Assembly: GCA_024636395.1 (NCBI GenBank) | Contig: JAGXHD010000121.1 | Span: 1-6,946 of the forward strand | DNA from: Sulfitobacter sp. | Lineage (GTDB): Bacteria; Pseudomonadota; Alphaproteobacteria; Rhodobacterales; Rhodobacteraceae | DNA: 6,946 nt | Direction of reading: 5' to 3' | Shown: positions 1 to 6,092 of the stretch, in pieces | How positions within the stretch are numbered: the stretch's first letter is position 1 | Layout: every line of letters starts with the position of its first letter | Program-made: the position numbers and the translations under genes | The notes under the pieces: model-generated | The model's database searches: none | Told to the model about the DNA's origin: nothing | The model's input: only the letters and a program-made list of their open reading frames with translations

Positions 1-1
1 G

Positions 2-379
2 ATGTGGCGTGCAGCGCAGGATACTGCAGATGATTTCATGGGGCGCCTCGCGGTTGTCCCCATGGTGCTGGAGGCCCGCGGCCTAGATGTGACCCCCAAC
101 ATGATCCGAATTTTCAAACAGGCCAAAGAAGATCAGGCAGTGGCCGCGCTCGAGACGATATACGCTGAGGAAGTCCATCATGTGGCTTACGGATCCAAGT
201 GGTTTCACTTCCTATGCGGCCGCCACGACATTGATCCTACTCAGAAATTTCATGAACTTGTACGACGCTATTTTCACGGGCAGCTGAAGCCGCCGTTTAA
301 TGAGGAAAAGCGCGCCGAGGCCGGAATACCGCCCGATTTCTACTGGCCACTGGCCCACGAGAACGACAGACGCCCGTAA
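2..379 (+). CDS. DUF455 family ferritin-like protein, C-terminal part (5' truncated by window edge)
   Basis: The reading frame is open to the left edge, so the first visible ATG at position 2 is probably internal. About 125 residues are seen; I recall DUF455 proteins as roughly 270 aa, so about half is missing. The segment LEARGLDVTP (visible residues 23-32) and the AEEVHH motif (residues 55-60) are typical of this ferritin-like family. In related four-helix folds such Glu/His residues bind a metal pair, so E24, E56, E57 and H60 are candidate ligands. The end of the protein (PPFNEEKRAEAGIPPDFYWPL) is also typical of DUF455. No signal peptide can be judged and the protein is presumably cytosolic. 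Its biochemical role is not established; distant resemblance to MiaE-type tRNA hydroxylases has been suggested for this fold. The gene is co-directional with the M23 gene, but the 184-nt gap and a possible hairpin suggest separate transcription. Confidence 0.85.
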   Translation: MWRAAQDTADDFMGRLAVVPMVLEARGLDVTPNMIRIFKQAKEDQAVAALETIYAEEVHHVAYGSKWFHFLCGRHDIDPTQKFHELVRRYFHGQLKPPFNEEKRAEAGIPPDFYWPLAHENDRRP

Positions 380-416
380 ACTATGCAGCACAATCTGCTA
401 AAATAGGCGGGTTTTT
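373..416 (+). terminator. Possible imperfect intrinsic terminator after the DUF455 gene
   Basis: A bulged hairpin can be drawn from three 4-bp stems. CCCG (373-376) pairs with CGGG (408-411), CTAT (381-384) with ATAG (403-406), and GCAG (385-388) with CTGC (395-398) around a 6-nt loop. Five T residues follow immediately (412-416). The stop codon TAA (377-379) lies in an internal loop. The stem is interrupted and not very stable, so termination may be weak. Confidence 0.3.
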
Positions 417-506
417 GCCCATTTGCCACATAAACAGGCGACCTTCCGTCGGTGGCGGCCTCTAGGGTTGCCCGATGCCGTTGCATGAGGCTATTGCGAT
501 TGAGTT

Positions 507-537
507 AACGGATTTGTGAGGGACGCACCGATCCGTT
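507..537 (+). promoter_or_regulatory. Hairpin-forming inverted repeat in the leader of the M23 gene
   Basis: AACGGAT (507-513) is exactly complementary to ATCCGTT (531-537). Inside it, after one T-G wobble and one mismatch, GTG (516-518) pairs with CAC (526-528) around the 7-nt loop AGGGACG. No T-run follows, so it does not look like a terminator. It ends 26 nt before the GTG start of the M23 gene. It could be an mRNA secondary structure in the leader or a DNA operator; the sequence does not decide which. Apart from this element and the direct repeat at 517-544, I see no convincing promoter between 417 and 563. Confidence 0.35.
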
Positions 538-544
538 GAGGGAC
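517..544 (+). repeat. Direct repeat TGAGGGAC, two copies 20 nt apart
   Basis: TGAGGGAC occurs at 517-524 and again at 537-544, a start-to-start distance of 20 nt, about two helical turns. The first copy covers most of the loop of the 507-537 hairpin; the second begins at the last base of its right arm. Same-face spacing would suit a dimeric regulator, but an 8-nt match in purine-rich leader sequence can also arise by chance. Confidence 0.3.
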
Positions 545-563
545 TAAAAGGGATATAAAAGAC

Positions 564-1880
564 GTGCGGACACAGCTCGCGATCAGAACTCATGCGTTTC
601 TGGATAGACACTTTCCGGAACGCCGCGTATTTTTGAAATCAGATAATGACACACGGTTTATCCGCTTGCGCCCCGGCACACAGCTGCTTGCGTTCGCTGG
701 GTGCTCAGCGCTCGTTGCCTGGGCCATCATCGCCACGGCGATCATCCTGATGGACAGCATCGGCTCCGGGAACTTCCGCGAGCAGGCCAAGCGCGATCAG
801 CGAACCTATCAGGCGCGCCTCAACGATTTGAGCGCCCAACGTGACAACCGCGCGGAAGAAGCGCTTGCCGCCCAAGAGCGGTTCAACGCCGCCCTCGCAC
901 AGATTTCAGTGATGCAATCCGAACTTTTGTCCTCCGAGACACGGCGCCGGGAGCTTGAGACCGGCATCGACGTCATCCAATCCACGCTTCGCGACACGAT
1001 GAAGGACCGCAAGACGGCCCGTGATCAGGTCGCGATGTTGCAGTCCGAAGATGGTGGGTCCGTGCAGATCGCGGCGAGCACCGCACCGATGGATTTCATG
1101 GCCGATGCTCTCGCCCGGACTGCGCAAGAGCGTGATCAGGTGGTACTAGATGCACAAGACGCGCTGTTGCAGGCCGACGAGATGAGCCAGAAAATTGTCG
1201 TGATGCAAGAGCAGAACGATGCGATCTTCCGCCAACTGGAAGAAGCCATGACCGTATCGGTCGCACCGCTCGACCGGATGTTCCGTGCGGCGGGCATGCC
1301 GACCGACAGGATCCTCGAGACCGTGCGCCGCGGCTATTCTTGTCAGGGCGGCCCGCTGACGCCGCTCAGCTTCACCACGCGCGGCGAGCAGCCGACCGCC
1401 GACACCCTGCGCGCCAATCGTCTTTTGAACCAGATGGACCGGCTCAATCTTTACCGGATCGCAGCTGCCAAAGCGCCTTTTGCGAAGCCCGTGAAGGATT
1501 CGTTTCGCTTCACCTCTGAGTTCGGCTTTCGCCGTGATCCAAAAACAGGCGGACGCCGGATGCACAGCGGTGTCGATTTTGCCGCAGGCATGGGTACACC
1601 GCTCTATGCGACGGCGGACGGTGTAGTGACTCACGCCGGTTGGGGCTCAGGATATGGGCGTCTGGTCAAGATCCAGCATGAATTTGGCATCGAGACACGC
1701 TATGCGCATATGTCAAAAATGCGCGTGAAGGTGGGCCAAAGAGTATCGCGCGGAGACAGAATTGGTGATATGGGTGCCTCAGGACGGGTAACCGGCGTGC
1801 ACCTGCATTACGAAGTTCGCGTTGGTGGAAAAGCCGTCAATCCAATGATCTATATCAAGGCAGCAAACGATGTTTTCTAA
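564..1880 (+). CDS. Membrane-anchored M23 (LytM-type) peptidoglycan endopeptidase
   Basis: The 438-aa protein has a basic cytosolic N-terminus (residues 1-40), one transmembrane helix (about 41-63), predicted coiled coils rich in Q, E, R and A (about 70-162 and 184-228), a linker, and a C-terminal M23 domain (about 315-432). The zinc-site motifs are intact: HSGVD (H334, D338), YAH (H382) and HLH (H413, H415). It should therefore be an active metallo-endopeptidase cutting peptide crosslinks in the periplasm, not a degenerate EnvC/NlpD-type activator. The GTG start at 564 is preceded by AAGGGA (548-553), 10 nt away, and its N-terminus (RHFPERRVFLKSD) resembles Rhodobacteraceae relatives I recall. 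The gene overlaps the bactofilin gene by 11 nt. In stalked and budding Alphaproteobacteria, an M23 enzyme of this layout (LmdC) works with a neighbouring bactofilin to shape the cell. The same role here is inferred. Confidence 0.93.
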   Translation: MRTQLAIRTHAFLDRHFPERRVFLKSDNDTRFIRLRPGTQLLAFAGCSALVAWAIIATAIILMDSIGSGNFREQAKRDQRTYQARLNDLSAQRDNRAEEALAAQERFNAALAQISVMQSELLSSETRRRELETGIDVIQSTLRDTMKDRKTARDQVAMLQSEDGGSVQIAASTAPMDFMADALARTAQERDQVVLDAQDALLQADEMSQKIVVMQEQNDAIFRQLEEAMTVSVAPLDRMFRAAGMPTDRILETVRRGYSCQGGPLTPLSFTTRGEQPTADTLRANRLLNQMDRLNLYRIAAAKAPFAKPVKDSFRFTSEFGFRRDPKTGGRRMHSGVDFAAGMGTPLYATADGVVTHAGWGSGYGRLVKIQHEFGIETRYAHMSKMRVKVGQRVSRGDRIGDMGASGRVTGVHLHYEVRVGGKAVNPMIYIKAANDVF

Positions 1881-2364
1881 GAGCAAAATCAACGATCCGG
1901 CCCCAAGCGCGGATGCAAACAAGCCACCGGTTCCGCCTTCGTCTTCCTCGGTGCCGCCGAAGCCCAACGAATTCAAGGCCAGCGCACCCAAGGCGAAGCC
2001 ACCAGCCTCTGTGCTGTCGGCTGATCTACACGTGACCGGCAACATGAAAACCACCGGTGATATTCAGGTAGAGGGCACTGTGGAGGGCGACATTCGCGCG
2101 CATCTTCTTACCATCGGCGAAACAGCCACGATCAAGGGCGAAGTGATCGCCGATGATGTGGTGATCAATGGCCGCATCGTGGGGCGCGTGCGCGGCCTCA
2201 AGGTACGCCTGACGTCGACCGCGCGGGTTGAGGGTGATATCATCCACAAGACCATCGCGATCGAGAGCGGTGCACATTTTGAAGGATCCGTGCAGCGTCA
2301 GGACGACCCGCTGAACCCCGGCGCGAAGGCCGTACCGTCGCAGAAAGCAAATCCTGCTTCCTAA
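1870..2364 (+). CDS. Bactofilin (polymer-forming cytoskeletal protein)
   Basis: The 164-aa protein has a disordered Pro/Ser/Lys-rich N-terminus (about 9-48), a bactofilin (DUF583) beta-helix core (about 49-142) with repeating glycine-centred turns (VEGTVEGDI, IKGEVIADDVVINGRIVGRV, VEGDI), and a short unstructured tail. Bactofilins self-assemble without nucleotide into filaments beneath the inner membrane and recruit cell-wall enzymes. The first residues, MFSKSKI, resemble the short amphipathic membrane-targeting peptide at the N-terminus of Caulobacter BacA and relatives, so membrane association is likely. The ATG lies inside the last codons of the M23 gene (11-nt overlap). AAGG at 1857-1860, 9 nt upstream, serves as ribosome binding site, and translational coupling is likely. 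A strong terminator follows 27 nt after the stop codon. Homologues are named bacA, bacM or ccmA in different species, so no symbol is assigned. Confidence 0.94.
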   Translation: MFSKSKINDPAPSADANKPPVPPSSSSVPPKPNEFKASAPKAKPPASVLSADLHVTGNMKTTGDIQVEGTVEGDIRAHLLTIGETATIKGEVIADDVVINGRIVGRVRGLKVRLTSTARVEGDIIHKTIAIESGAHFEGSVQRQDDPLNPGAKAVPSQKANPAS

Positions 2365-2391
2365 AAATCGGTCCCGTTTGAAAAGCTCGAG

Positions 2392-2421
2392 ACGCCGCAA
2401 GTATTGCTTGCGGCGTTTTTT
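2392..2421 (+). terminator. Intrinsic terminator of the M23-bactofilin operon
   Basis: ACGCCGCAAG (2392-2401) pairs perfectly with CTTGCGGCGT (2407-2416) around a 5-nt loop, and a run of six T residues ends at 2421. The opposite strand lacks a T-run directly after the hairpin, so this mainly serves the + strand. It sits between two convergent genes and should keep the bactofilin transcript out of the DJ-1/PfpI gene. Confidence 0.9.
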
Positions 2422-2450
2422 GTGAATTGCGGCGCTGGACGCCACCCGGC

Positions 2451-3059
2451 TCAAACCAGCCCGTGTAGCTTTGCAAATGGATCGTGCGTGCTGTCGCGGT
2501 GCCACGTGTATTCACAAATATTGGCGACCCGCTCGGCCGTCTCGCTGCCGTGCATTCCGGCGATCGCGGCAAGGGCCATGTCCATGCCGGCGGATACGCC
2601 TGAAGAGGTGTAGAACGGTCCATCCTCGACCCATCTTGCCTGCTGTATCCAATCGACGTCCGGCCCCTGCTCCGCGACCCAACCAAACGCAGCCTTGTTG
2701 GTCGTGGCGCGGCGGCCATCGAGTAACCCGGCTTTGGCAAGCAGGGCACTGCCGGTGCACACGCTCAGCGTATATTGCGCATTTTTCGAGACTTCTTCGA
2801 TCCACTCGAGCAAGTCGTGGTTTTTGATCTCTTCGCGTACGCCCCTGCCCCCCGGCACGAAGAGGATATCGTAACCGATCGTCTCATTGATGGATTTCGC
2901 CGCTATGGCCTCAAGGCGCTGACTGCTGGGAACGGGTCCGGGCTTCTGGGCGACGAGGTCGATGTGGAAGTCAGTGTCCAGAAGGCCGAACATCTCCAGC
3001 GGGCCGAACACATCGAGAAGCTCGAAGCCGGGAAAGATCAATGCCGCTATGGTTCGCAT
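2451..3059 (-). CDS. DJ-1/PfpI family protein, isonitrile-hydratase-like
   Basis: The 202-aa protein shows a class I glutamine amidotransferase-like fold from end to end. The N-terminus is RTIAALIFPGFELLDVFGPLEMF, with an acidic residue at D16. The strand FVPGGRG is at 67-73, and the nucleophile elbow SVCTGSALLAKAGLLDGRRATTN (99-121) carries Cys101 and Thr102. Pseudomonas isonitrile hydratase (InhA) uses a cysteine in this elbow and an aspartate at the equivalent N-terminal site, so hydration of isonitriles to N-substituted formamides is possible. The same subfamily contains many proteins of unknown activity, and AraC regulators such as GlxA share the domain, but there is no DNA-binding domain here. 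There is no signal peptide. The start codon is preceded only by a weak GGA. It lies downstream of the cyclophilin terminator and is probably transcribed separately. It has no obvious pathway link to its neighbours. Confidence 0.85.
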   Translation of the reverse strand: MRTIAALIFPGFELLDVFGPLEMFGLLDTDFHIDLVAQKPGPVPSSQRLEAIAAKSINETIGYDILFVPGGRGVREEIKNHDLLEWIEEVSKNAQYTLSVCTGSALLAKAGLLDGRRATTNKAAFGWVAEQGPDVDWIQQARWVEDGPFYTSSGVSAGMDMALAAIAGMHGSETAERVANICEYTWHRDSTHDPFAKLHGLV

Positions 3060-3158
3060 CTGATGTTCCGTTTCTTGGATTGATGGGAGGTACGAGCATC
3101 GGATGACACAATCTTCCCAATAGGTCGCATTATGCCTCGACCCCCGCTCCGTTCAACG

Positions 3159-3186
3159 AAAAAGGCGCCTCTTTCGAGACGCCTTT
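3159..3186 (-). terminator. Intrinsic terminator of the cyclophilin operon
   Basis: Read on the - strand, AAAGGCGTCTC (3186-3176) pairs with GAGGCGCCTTT (3171-3161) across a GAAA tetraloop and runs into five T residues (3163-3159). One position is a G-U wobble in the - strand RNA but would be an A-C mismatch in + strand RNA, which supports the - orientation. It lies 24 nt after the stop codon of the exported cyclophilin gene and separates that operon from the DJ-1/PfpI gene. Confidence 0.85.
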
Positions 3187-3210
3187 CCCTGAAGTTCAGC
3201 TGCAGCGGAC

Positions 3211-3765
3211 CTAATCCGTTACCGTAACCGTCTGCATCACATCAGGCGCACCGATGACCGCACCATTGCCGCCCTCGCCACGTTTGATCGCATCGACGAC
3301 GTCCTGGCCAGCAGTGACGCGGCCAACGACCGTGTACTGACCGTTCAGAAACGGAGCGTCGTCGAACATGATGAAGAACTGGCTGTTGGCGGAATCGGGG
3401 CTCTGCGAGCGCGCCATACCGACGACACCCTTTTCAAAGGGCAGATCGGAGAACTCGGCAGGAAGGTTAGGCATATCAGAGCCGCCCGTGCCCGCGCGGC
3501 GCATGTCGCTGCCGACCGTGCCGTGTTCGACATCACCGGTTTGCGCCATGAACCCGTCGATGACGCGGTGGAATACCACGCCGTCATACGCACCAGCGGC
3601 TGCAAGCTCGGCAATGCGGGCGGCGTGCTGCGGCGCCACATCTTCCAGCAGGTCGATCGTCACGGTGCCGTTCGCTTCGCCCGCAACCTCGATCTGGATG
3701 CCGGTTGCCGCAAGCGGGCCCGCGATAAGCGTGGCAAAGATCCCGCCTGCAATAAGCTTACGCAT
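3211..3765 (-). CDS. Exported cyclophilin-type peptidyl-prolyl cis-trans isomerase
   Basis: The 184-aa protein starts with a Sec signal peptide: MRK, a hydrophobic stretch (about 4-19), and a likely cleavage site near residues 19-22 (PLAATG). The cyclophilin domain follows (about 33-184). Active-site signatures are present: FHRVIDGFMAQTGD (65-78, with catalytic Arg67, Phe72 and Gln75), MARS (117-120), NSQFFI (127-132) and FLNGQYTVVG (139-148). Leucine stands where human cyclophilin A has Trp121, as in bacterial forms that bind cyclosporin poorly. It should assist proline isomerisation during folding in the periplasm. Its start lies within the 3' end of the cytosolic paralogue (8-nt overlap), with AAAGG 9 nt upstream (3779-3775), so the two are almost certainly co-transcribed and probably coupled. 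A terminator follows. The exact signal-peptide cleavage site is not certain. Confidence 0.93.
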   Translation of the reverse strand: MRKLIAGGIFATLIAGPLAATGIQIEVAGEANGTVTIDLLEDVAPQHAARIAELAAAGAYDGVVFHRVIDGFMAQTGDVEHGTVGSDMRRAGTGGSDMPNLPAEFSDLPFEKGVVGMARSQSPDSANSQFFIMFDDAPFLNGQYTVVGRVTAGQDVVDAIKRGEGGNGAVIGAPDVMQTVTVTD

Positions 3766-4264
3766 CTGCGGCGACCTTTACGCTGATCATGCGGTCGGGG
3801 TTGGCCGGTGGCTCGCCCTTGGCGATCTTGTCCACATGCTCCATGCCGGAGATGACCTGACCGTAAACGGTGTACTGACCGTTCAGGAAATCATTGTCCT
3901 TGAAGTTGATGAAGAACTGGCTGTTGGCCGAATTTGGGTTGGCGGAGCGGGCGGCGCCGATGCTGCCGCGGGCGTGTGGGATCTTGGAGAATTCGGCTGG
4001 CACGTCGGGATGCTCGGATCCGCCGGTGCCTGCACCACGCGGGTTATAGTCCTTCTCCATGTTGCCATGCTGGACATCGCCCGTCTGGGCCATGAAGCCG
4101 TCGATGACGCGGTGAAAGGCCACGTTGTCGTATGCGCCCGCACGCGCGAGCGTTTTCATCCGCTCCACATGCTTTGGCGCTACGTCGGGCAGCAACTGGA
4201 TGGTGACAGTGCCGTCTTTAAGCTCAAGCAGGATGGTGTTTTCTGGGTCGGTGATCTCGGCCAT
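3758..4264 (-). CDS. Cytosolic cyclophilin-type peptidyl-prolyl cis-trans isomerase
   Basis: With the ATG at 4264 the product is 168 aa, starting MAEITDPENTILLEL, with no signal peptide. It is a single cyclophilin domain with the usual active-site residues: FHRVIDGFMAQTGD (50-63, Arg52), AARS (104-107), NSQFFI (114-119) and FLNGQYTVYG (126-135). It should catalyse cis-trans isomerisation of proline peptide bonds in the cytosol, like PpiB. I rejected an in-frame ATG at 4279 because the five codons between the two contain an ideal Shine-Dalgarno AAGGAG, 6 nt before the ATG at 4264. The two cyclophilins share most of their core, for example FHRVIDGFMAQTGDV and FLNGQYTV, and look like old duplicates that took different compartments. 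It is the first gene of a two-gene operon divergent from pgk. The symbol ppiB is plausible but not assigned. Confidence 0.93.
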   Translation of the reverse strand: MAEITDPENTILLELKDGTVTIQLLPDVAPKHVERMKTLARAGAYDNVAFHRVIDGFMAQTGDVQHGNMEKDYNPRGAGTGGSEHPDVPAEFSKIPHARGSIGAARSANPNSANSQFFINFKDNDFLNGQYTVYGQVISGMEHVDKIAKGEPPANPDRMISVKVAADA

Positions 4265-4397
4265 GGGGCGCTCCTTCATAAATCTTCCCGTTACCTAAGG
4301 CCCAATGGCACAATTGCCAAGCCGGCGCATTGACCACAGGCGAGATAACGGCAAAACAACTGACAAGTTTGAACAGGTACGCAAGGAACGCAACGGT
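4265..4397. promoter_or_regulatory. Divergent intergenic region between the cyclophilin operon and pgk
   Basis: This 133-nt spacer must hold the promoters of both the cyclophilin operon (-) and pgk (+) unless they start inside the flanking genes. I can see isolated -35-like hexamers: TTGACC on the + strand (4330-4335) and TTGGCA on the - strand (4320-4315). Neither has a good -10 box at the usual distance, so no promoter is placed. TGGC and GCCA flank a 6-nt centre at 4306-4319, a weak inverted repeat. The pgk ribosome binding site AAGGA is at 4383-4387. Confidence 0.45.
4271..4276 (-). promoter_or_regulatory. Shine-Dalgarno AAGGAG that fixes the start of the cytosolic cyclophilin gene
   Basis: On the - strand AAGGAG is followed by six bases (CGCCCC) and then the ATG at 4264. 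Because this motif lies inside the longer open frame that begins at ATG 4279, it shows that the shorter form is the real one. Confidence 0.8.
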
Positions 4398-5591
4398 ATG
4401 AGTTGGAAATCACTCGACGACATGGATTTGCACGGCAAACGGGTACTTGTGCGCGTGGACATCAATGTGCCCGTCGAGAAGGGCGAAGTCACGGATGCGA
4501 CGCGGATCGAGCGGATCGTGCCCACGGTACACGACATCCTCTCCAAAGGAGGCACACCACTGTTGCTCGCGCATTTCGGGCGCCCCCACGGCAAGGTCAA
4601 TCTCGAGATGAGCCTCCGACAGGTGCTTCCCGCATTGCGCCGCGCGCTGATGCGCACGGTGTCGCTTGTCGAGACGCTAGATGCGGCCGAAAAGCTCACG
4701 GCGGAAGCCGCCGCTGCCGATGTCGTGCTGATCGAGAACATCCGCTTTCACCCCGGCGAGGAGGCCAATGAAGCGGATTTCGCCGCAAGGCTGGCGCGGC
4801 TGGGCGATGTCTATTGCAACGATGCCTTTTCGGCTGCGCACCGTGCGCATGCTTCGACCGAGGGGATCGCGCATCATCTGCCGTCTTGCGCAGGCCGCCT
4901 GATGCAGGCGGAGCTATCGGCTCTGGAAGCAGCGCTGTCCAAGCCGGAGCGGCCTGTGGGCGCAGTGGTAGGAGGTGCCAAGGTGTCGACCAAGATCGCG
5001 CTGCTGGAGAATTTGGTCAACCGGCTAGATCTGCTCGTGATCGGCGGCGGCATGGCCAACACGTTTCTGGTGGCGCAGGGCGCGCAGCTGGGCGCGTCCC
5101 TGGTCGAGCCCGATTATCTGGATACAGCACGCGATATCATGGCCCAAGCAGCCAAGGCGGGGTGCCGGGTGTTGCTGCCCATCGACGGTTTGGTGGCCCG
5201 GGAATTCAAGGCCGGCGCCGCGCATGAGCTCGTGCTGCTGGGGCCAGATACGGCGCTGGAGCCTGACCAGATGGTGCTGGACGCCGGGCCGCAGAGCATC
5301 GGGCAGATCGAGATCGCCTTCGATGGGCTGAAAACCCTGATCTGGAACGGACCGATGGGAGCCTTCGAGATAGAACCTTTCGATACAGCAACAGTGGCGG
5401 CGGCCCGCAGTGCTGCACGGCATACCCGCGACGGGGCACTGATATCCGTGGCCGGCGGCGGTGATACTGTTGCCGCACTCAATCAGGCCGGTGCAGCGGA
5501 GGATTTCACCTATATCTCGACCGCTGGGGGCGCCTTTCTGGAATGGATGGAAGGGAAAACCCTGCCGGGCGTTGCAGCGCTCGGCGGCTAA
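4398..5591 (+). CDS. pgk: Phosphoglycerate kinase
   Basis: The 397-aa product has the normal length for bacterial phosphoglycerate kinase, which interconverts 1,3-bisphosphoglycerate plus ADP and 3-phosphoglycerate plus ATP in cytosolic glycolysis and gluconeogenesis. The signature VRVDINVP (residues 18-25, with substrate-binding Asp21 and Asn23) opens the N-terminal domain, followed by HFGRPHGK and ENIRFHPGEE. The C-terminal nucleotide-binding domain shows GGAKVSTKI, WNGPMGAFE (316-324), GGGDT (353-357) and STAGGAFLEWMEGKTLPGV near the end. I chose the ATG at 4398, giving MSWKSLDDMDLHGKRV, because it matches family N-termini and has AAGGA 10 nt upstream. The frame stays open to an ATG at 4305, but that 31-residue extension looks like translated leader. 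The gene is divergent from the cyclophilin pair and upstream of the FtsB-like gene and pdhA. Nothing is unusual in the catalytic residues. Confidence 0.97.
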   Translation: MSWKSLDDMDLHGKRVLVRVDINVPVEKGEVTDATRIERIVPTVHDILSKGGTPLLLAHFGRPHGKVNLEMSLRQVLPALRRALMRTVSLVETLDAAEKLTAEAAAADVVLIENIRFHPGEEANEADFAARLARLGDVYCNDAFSAAHRAHASTEGIAHHLPSCAGRLMQAELSALEAALSKPERPVGAVVGGAKVSTKIALLENLVNRLDLLVIGGGMANTFLVAQGAQLGASLVEPDYLDTARDIMAQAAKAGCRVLLPIDGLVAREFKAGAAHELVLLGPDTALEPDQMVLDAGPQSIGQIEIAFDGLKTLIWNGPMGAFEIEPFDTATVAAARSAARHTRDGALISVAGGGDTVAALNQAGAAEDFTYISTAGGAFLEWMEGKTLPGVAALGG

Positions 5592-5641
5592 CCGGGATCG
5601 GCAAGACCAGAAAAAATTTCGGTCATTCGAATCATTGGGGA

Positions 5642-5670
5642 TTCCCAACCCGAATCACTTGTGACATAGT
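5642..5670 (+). promoter_or_regulatory. Possible promoter for the FtsB/DivIC-like gene
   Basis: TTCCCA (5642-5647, 4 of 6 matches to TTGACA) stands 17 nt before CATAGT (5665-5670, 4 of 6 to TATAAT), which has a TG one base upstream as in extended -10 promoters. It would start transcription about 60 nt before the small gene. The match is modest. No intrinsic terminator with a T-run is seen between pgk and this gene, so read-through from pgk is equally possible. Confidence 0.25.
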
Positions 5671-5735
5671 GAAGACACCACCCGCAAAGAGGTGGCTTCA
5701 AGGCAGTTTCTACAGGCATCCATAGGCATCAGCGC

Positions 5736-6026
5736 ATGAGCAAACCCGCAATCGGACCCCTTATTTTCTTTGCGATTGCTTTTGCGCTGAGCCTTTACTT
5801 CATGTTTGCCGCCGTGCAGGGCGATTATGGCCTGTTCCGACGTGCCGAAATTCTGGCTGAGGCGTATTACATGCGCGTGCAACTCACAGTCGTGAGGGCG
5901 GATGTGGCACGGATGGAAAACCTTACCCACCGCCTCTCGGATGATTACCTCGACCTCGATCTGCTCGATGAGCAGGCCCGTTCCGTTTTGGGAATGGTGC
6001 GCGCAGACGAGATCGTTATCCGCTAG
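5736..6026 (+). CDS. FtsB/DivIC-like septum formation initiator family protein
   Basis: The 96-aa protein has a very short cytosolic N-terminus, one transmembrane helix (about 7-27), a heptad-like region (about 36-68) and a C-terminal segment, DYLDLDLLDEQARSVLGMVRADEIVI, typical of alphaproteobacterial FtsB/DivIC-family proteins. FtsB is a bitopic division protein whose periplasmic coiled coil pairs with FtsL and contacts FtsQ, leading to activation of FtsWI septal synthesis. Length and topology fit. The ATG at 5736 has only a weak AGG (5724-5726), 9 nt upstream. The position directly before pdhA recurs in Alphaproteobacteria as far as I recall, and here pgk lies before it. I leave the symbol blank because family members are hard to tell apart by sequence, although ftsB is the most likely name. 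Confidence 0.87.
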   Translation: MSKPAIGPLIFFAIAFALSLYFMFAAVQGDYGLFRRAEILAEAYYMRVQLTVVRADVARMENLTHRLSDDYLDLDLLDEQARSVLGMVRADEIVIR

Positions 6027-6092
6027 ATCAGCCTTGCGTTGAGGGAACTGCAGCCTTGTTGAAAGCCCCCTCGCAATCTGCATCCGAATCCT

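Noticed and set aside
554..559. TATAAA as a -10 box giving a leaderless M23 transcript
   Set aside because: No -35 element stands at the right distance, and AAGGGA at 548-553 already explains translation from the GTG at 564.
1146..1634. - strand open frame of 162 codons inside the M23 gene
   Set aside because: It is antisense to an intact, recognisable peptidase gene. The product is rich in Arg, His and Ala and has no familiar motif.
2026..2749. - strand open frames across the bactofilin gene and the end of the DJ-1/PfpI gene
   Set aside because: They overlap real genes and cross the strong terminator at 2392-2421, and their Arg/Pro/Ser-rich products match nothing I recognise.
4265..4279. 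Five-residue extension (MKERP) of the cytosolic cyclophilin
   Set aside because: The extension contains the AAGGAG ribosome binding site, spaced 6 nt before the ATG at 4264, so translation most likely begins at the latter.
3368..4333. Long + strand open frame (321 codons) across both cyclophilin genes
   Set aside because: It runs antisense to two well-supported cyclophilin genes. Its product is low-complexity with no recognisable domain, and such open frames are common opposite GC-rich genes.
4305..4397. N-terminal extension of pgk to an upstream in-frame ATG
   Set aside because: The extra 31 residues do not resemble phosphoglycerate kinase. The ATG at 4398 gives the family N-terminus and has its own ribosome binding site.
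5634..5647. TTGGG-GATT-CCCAA hairpin after pgk as a terminator
   Set aside because: The stem is only 5 bp and no T-run follows. It could contribute weakly, but I cannot support calling it a terminator.
6041..6072. GAGGG ... CCCTC inverted repeat as a terminator of the FtsB-like gene
   Set aside because: The stem is only 5 bp with a loop of more than 20 nt and no T-run follows.
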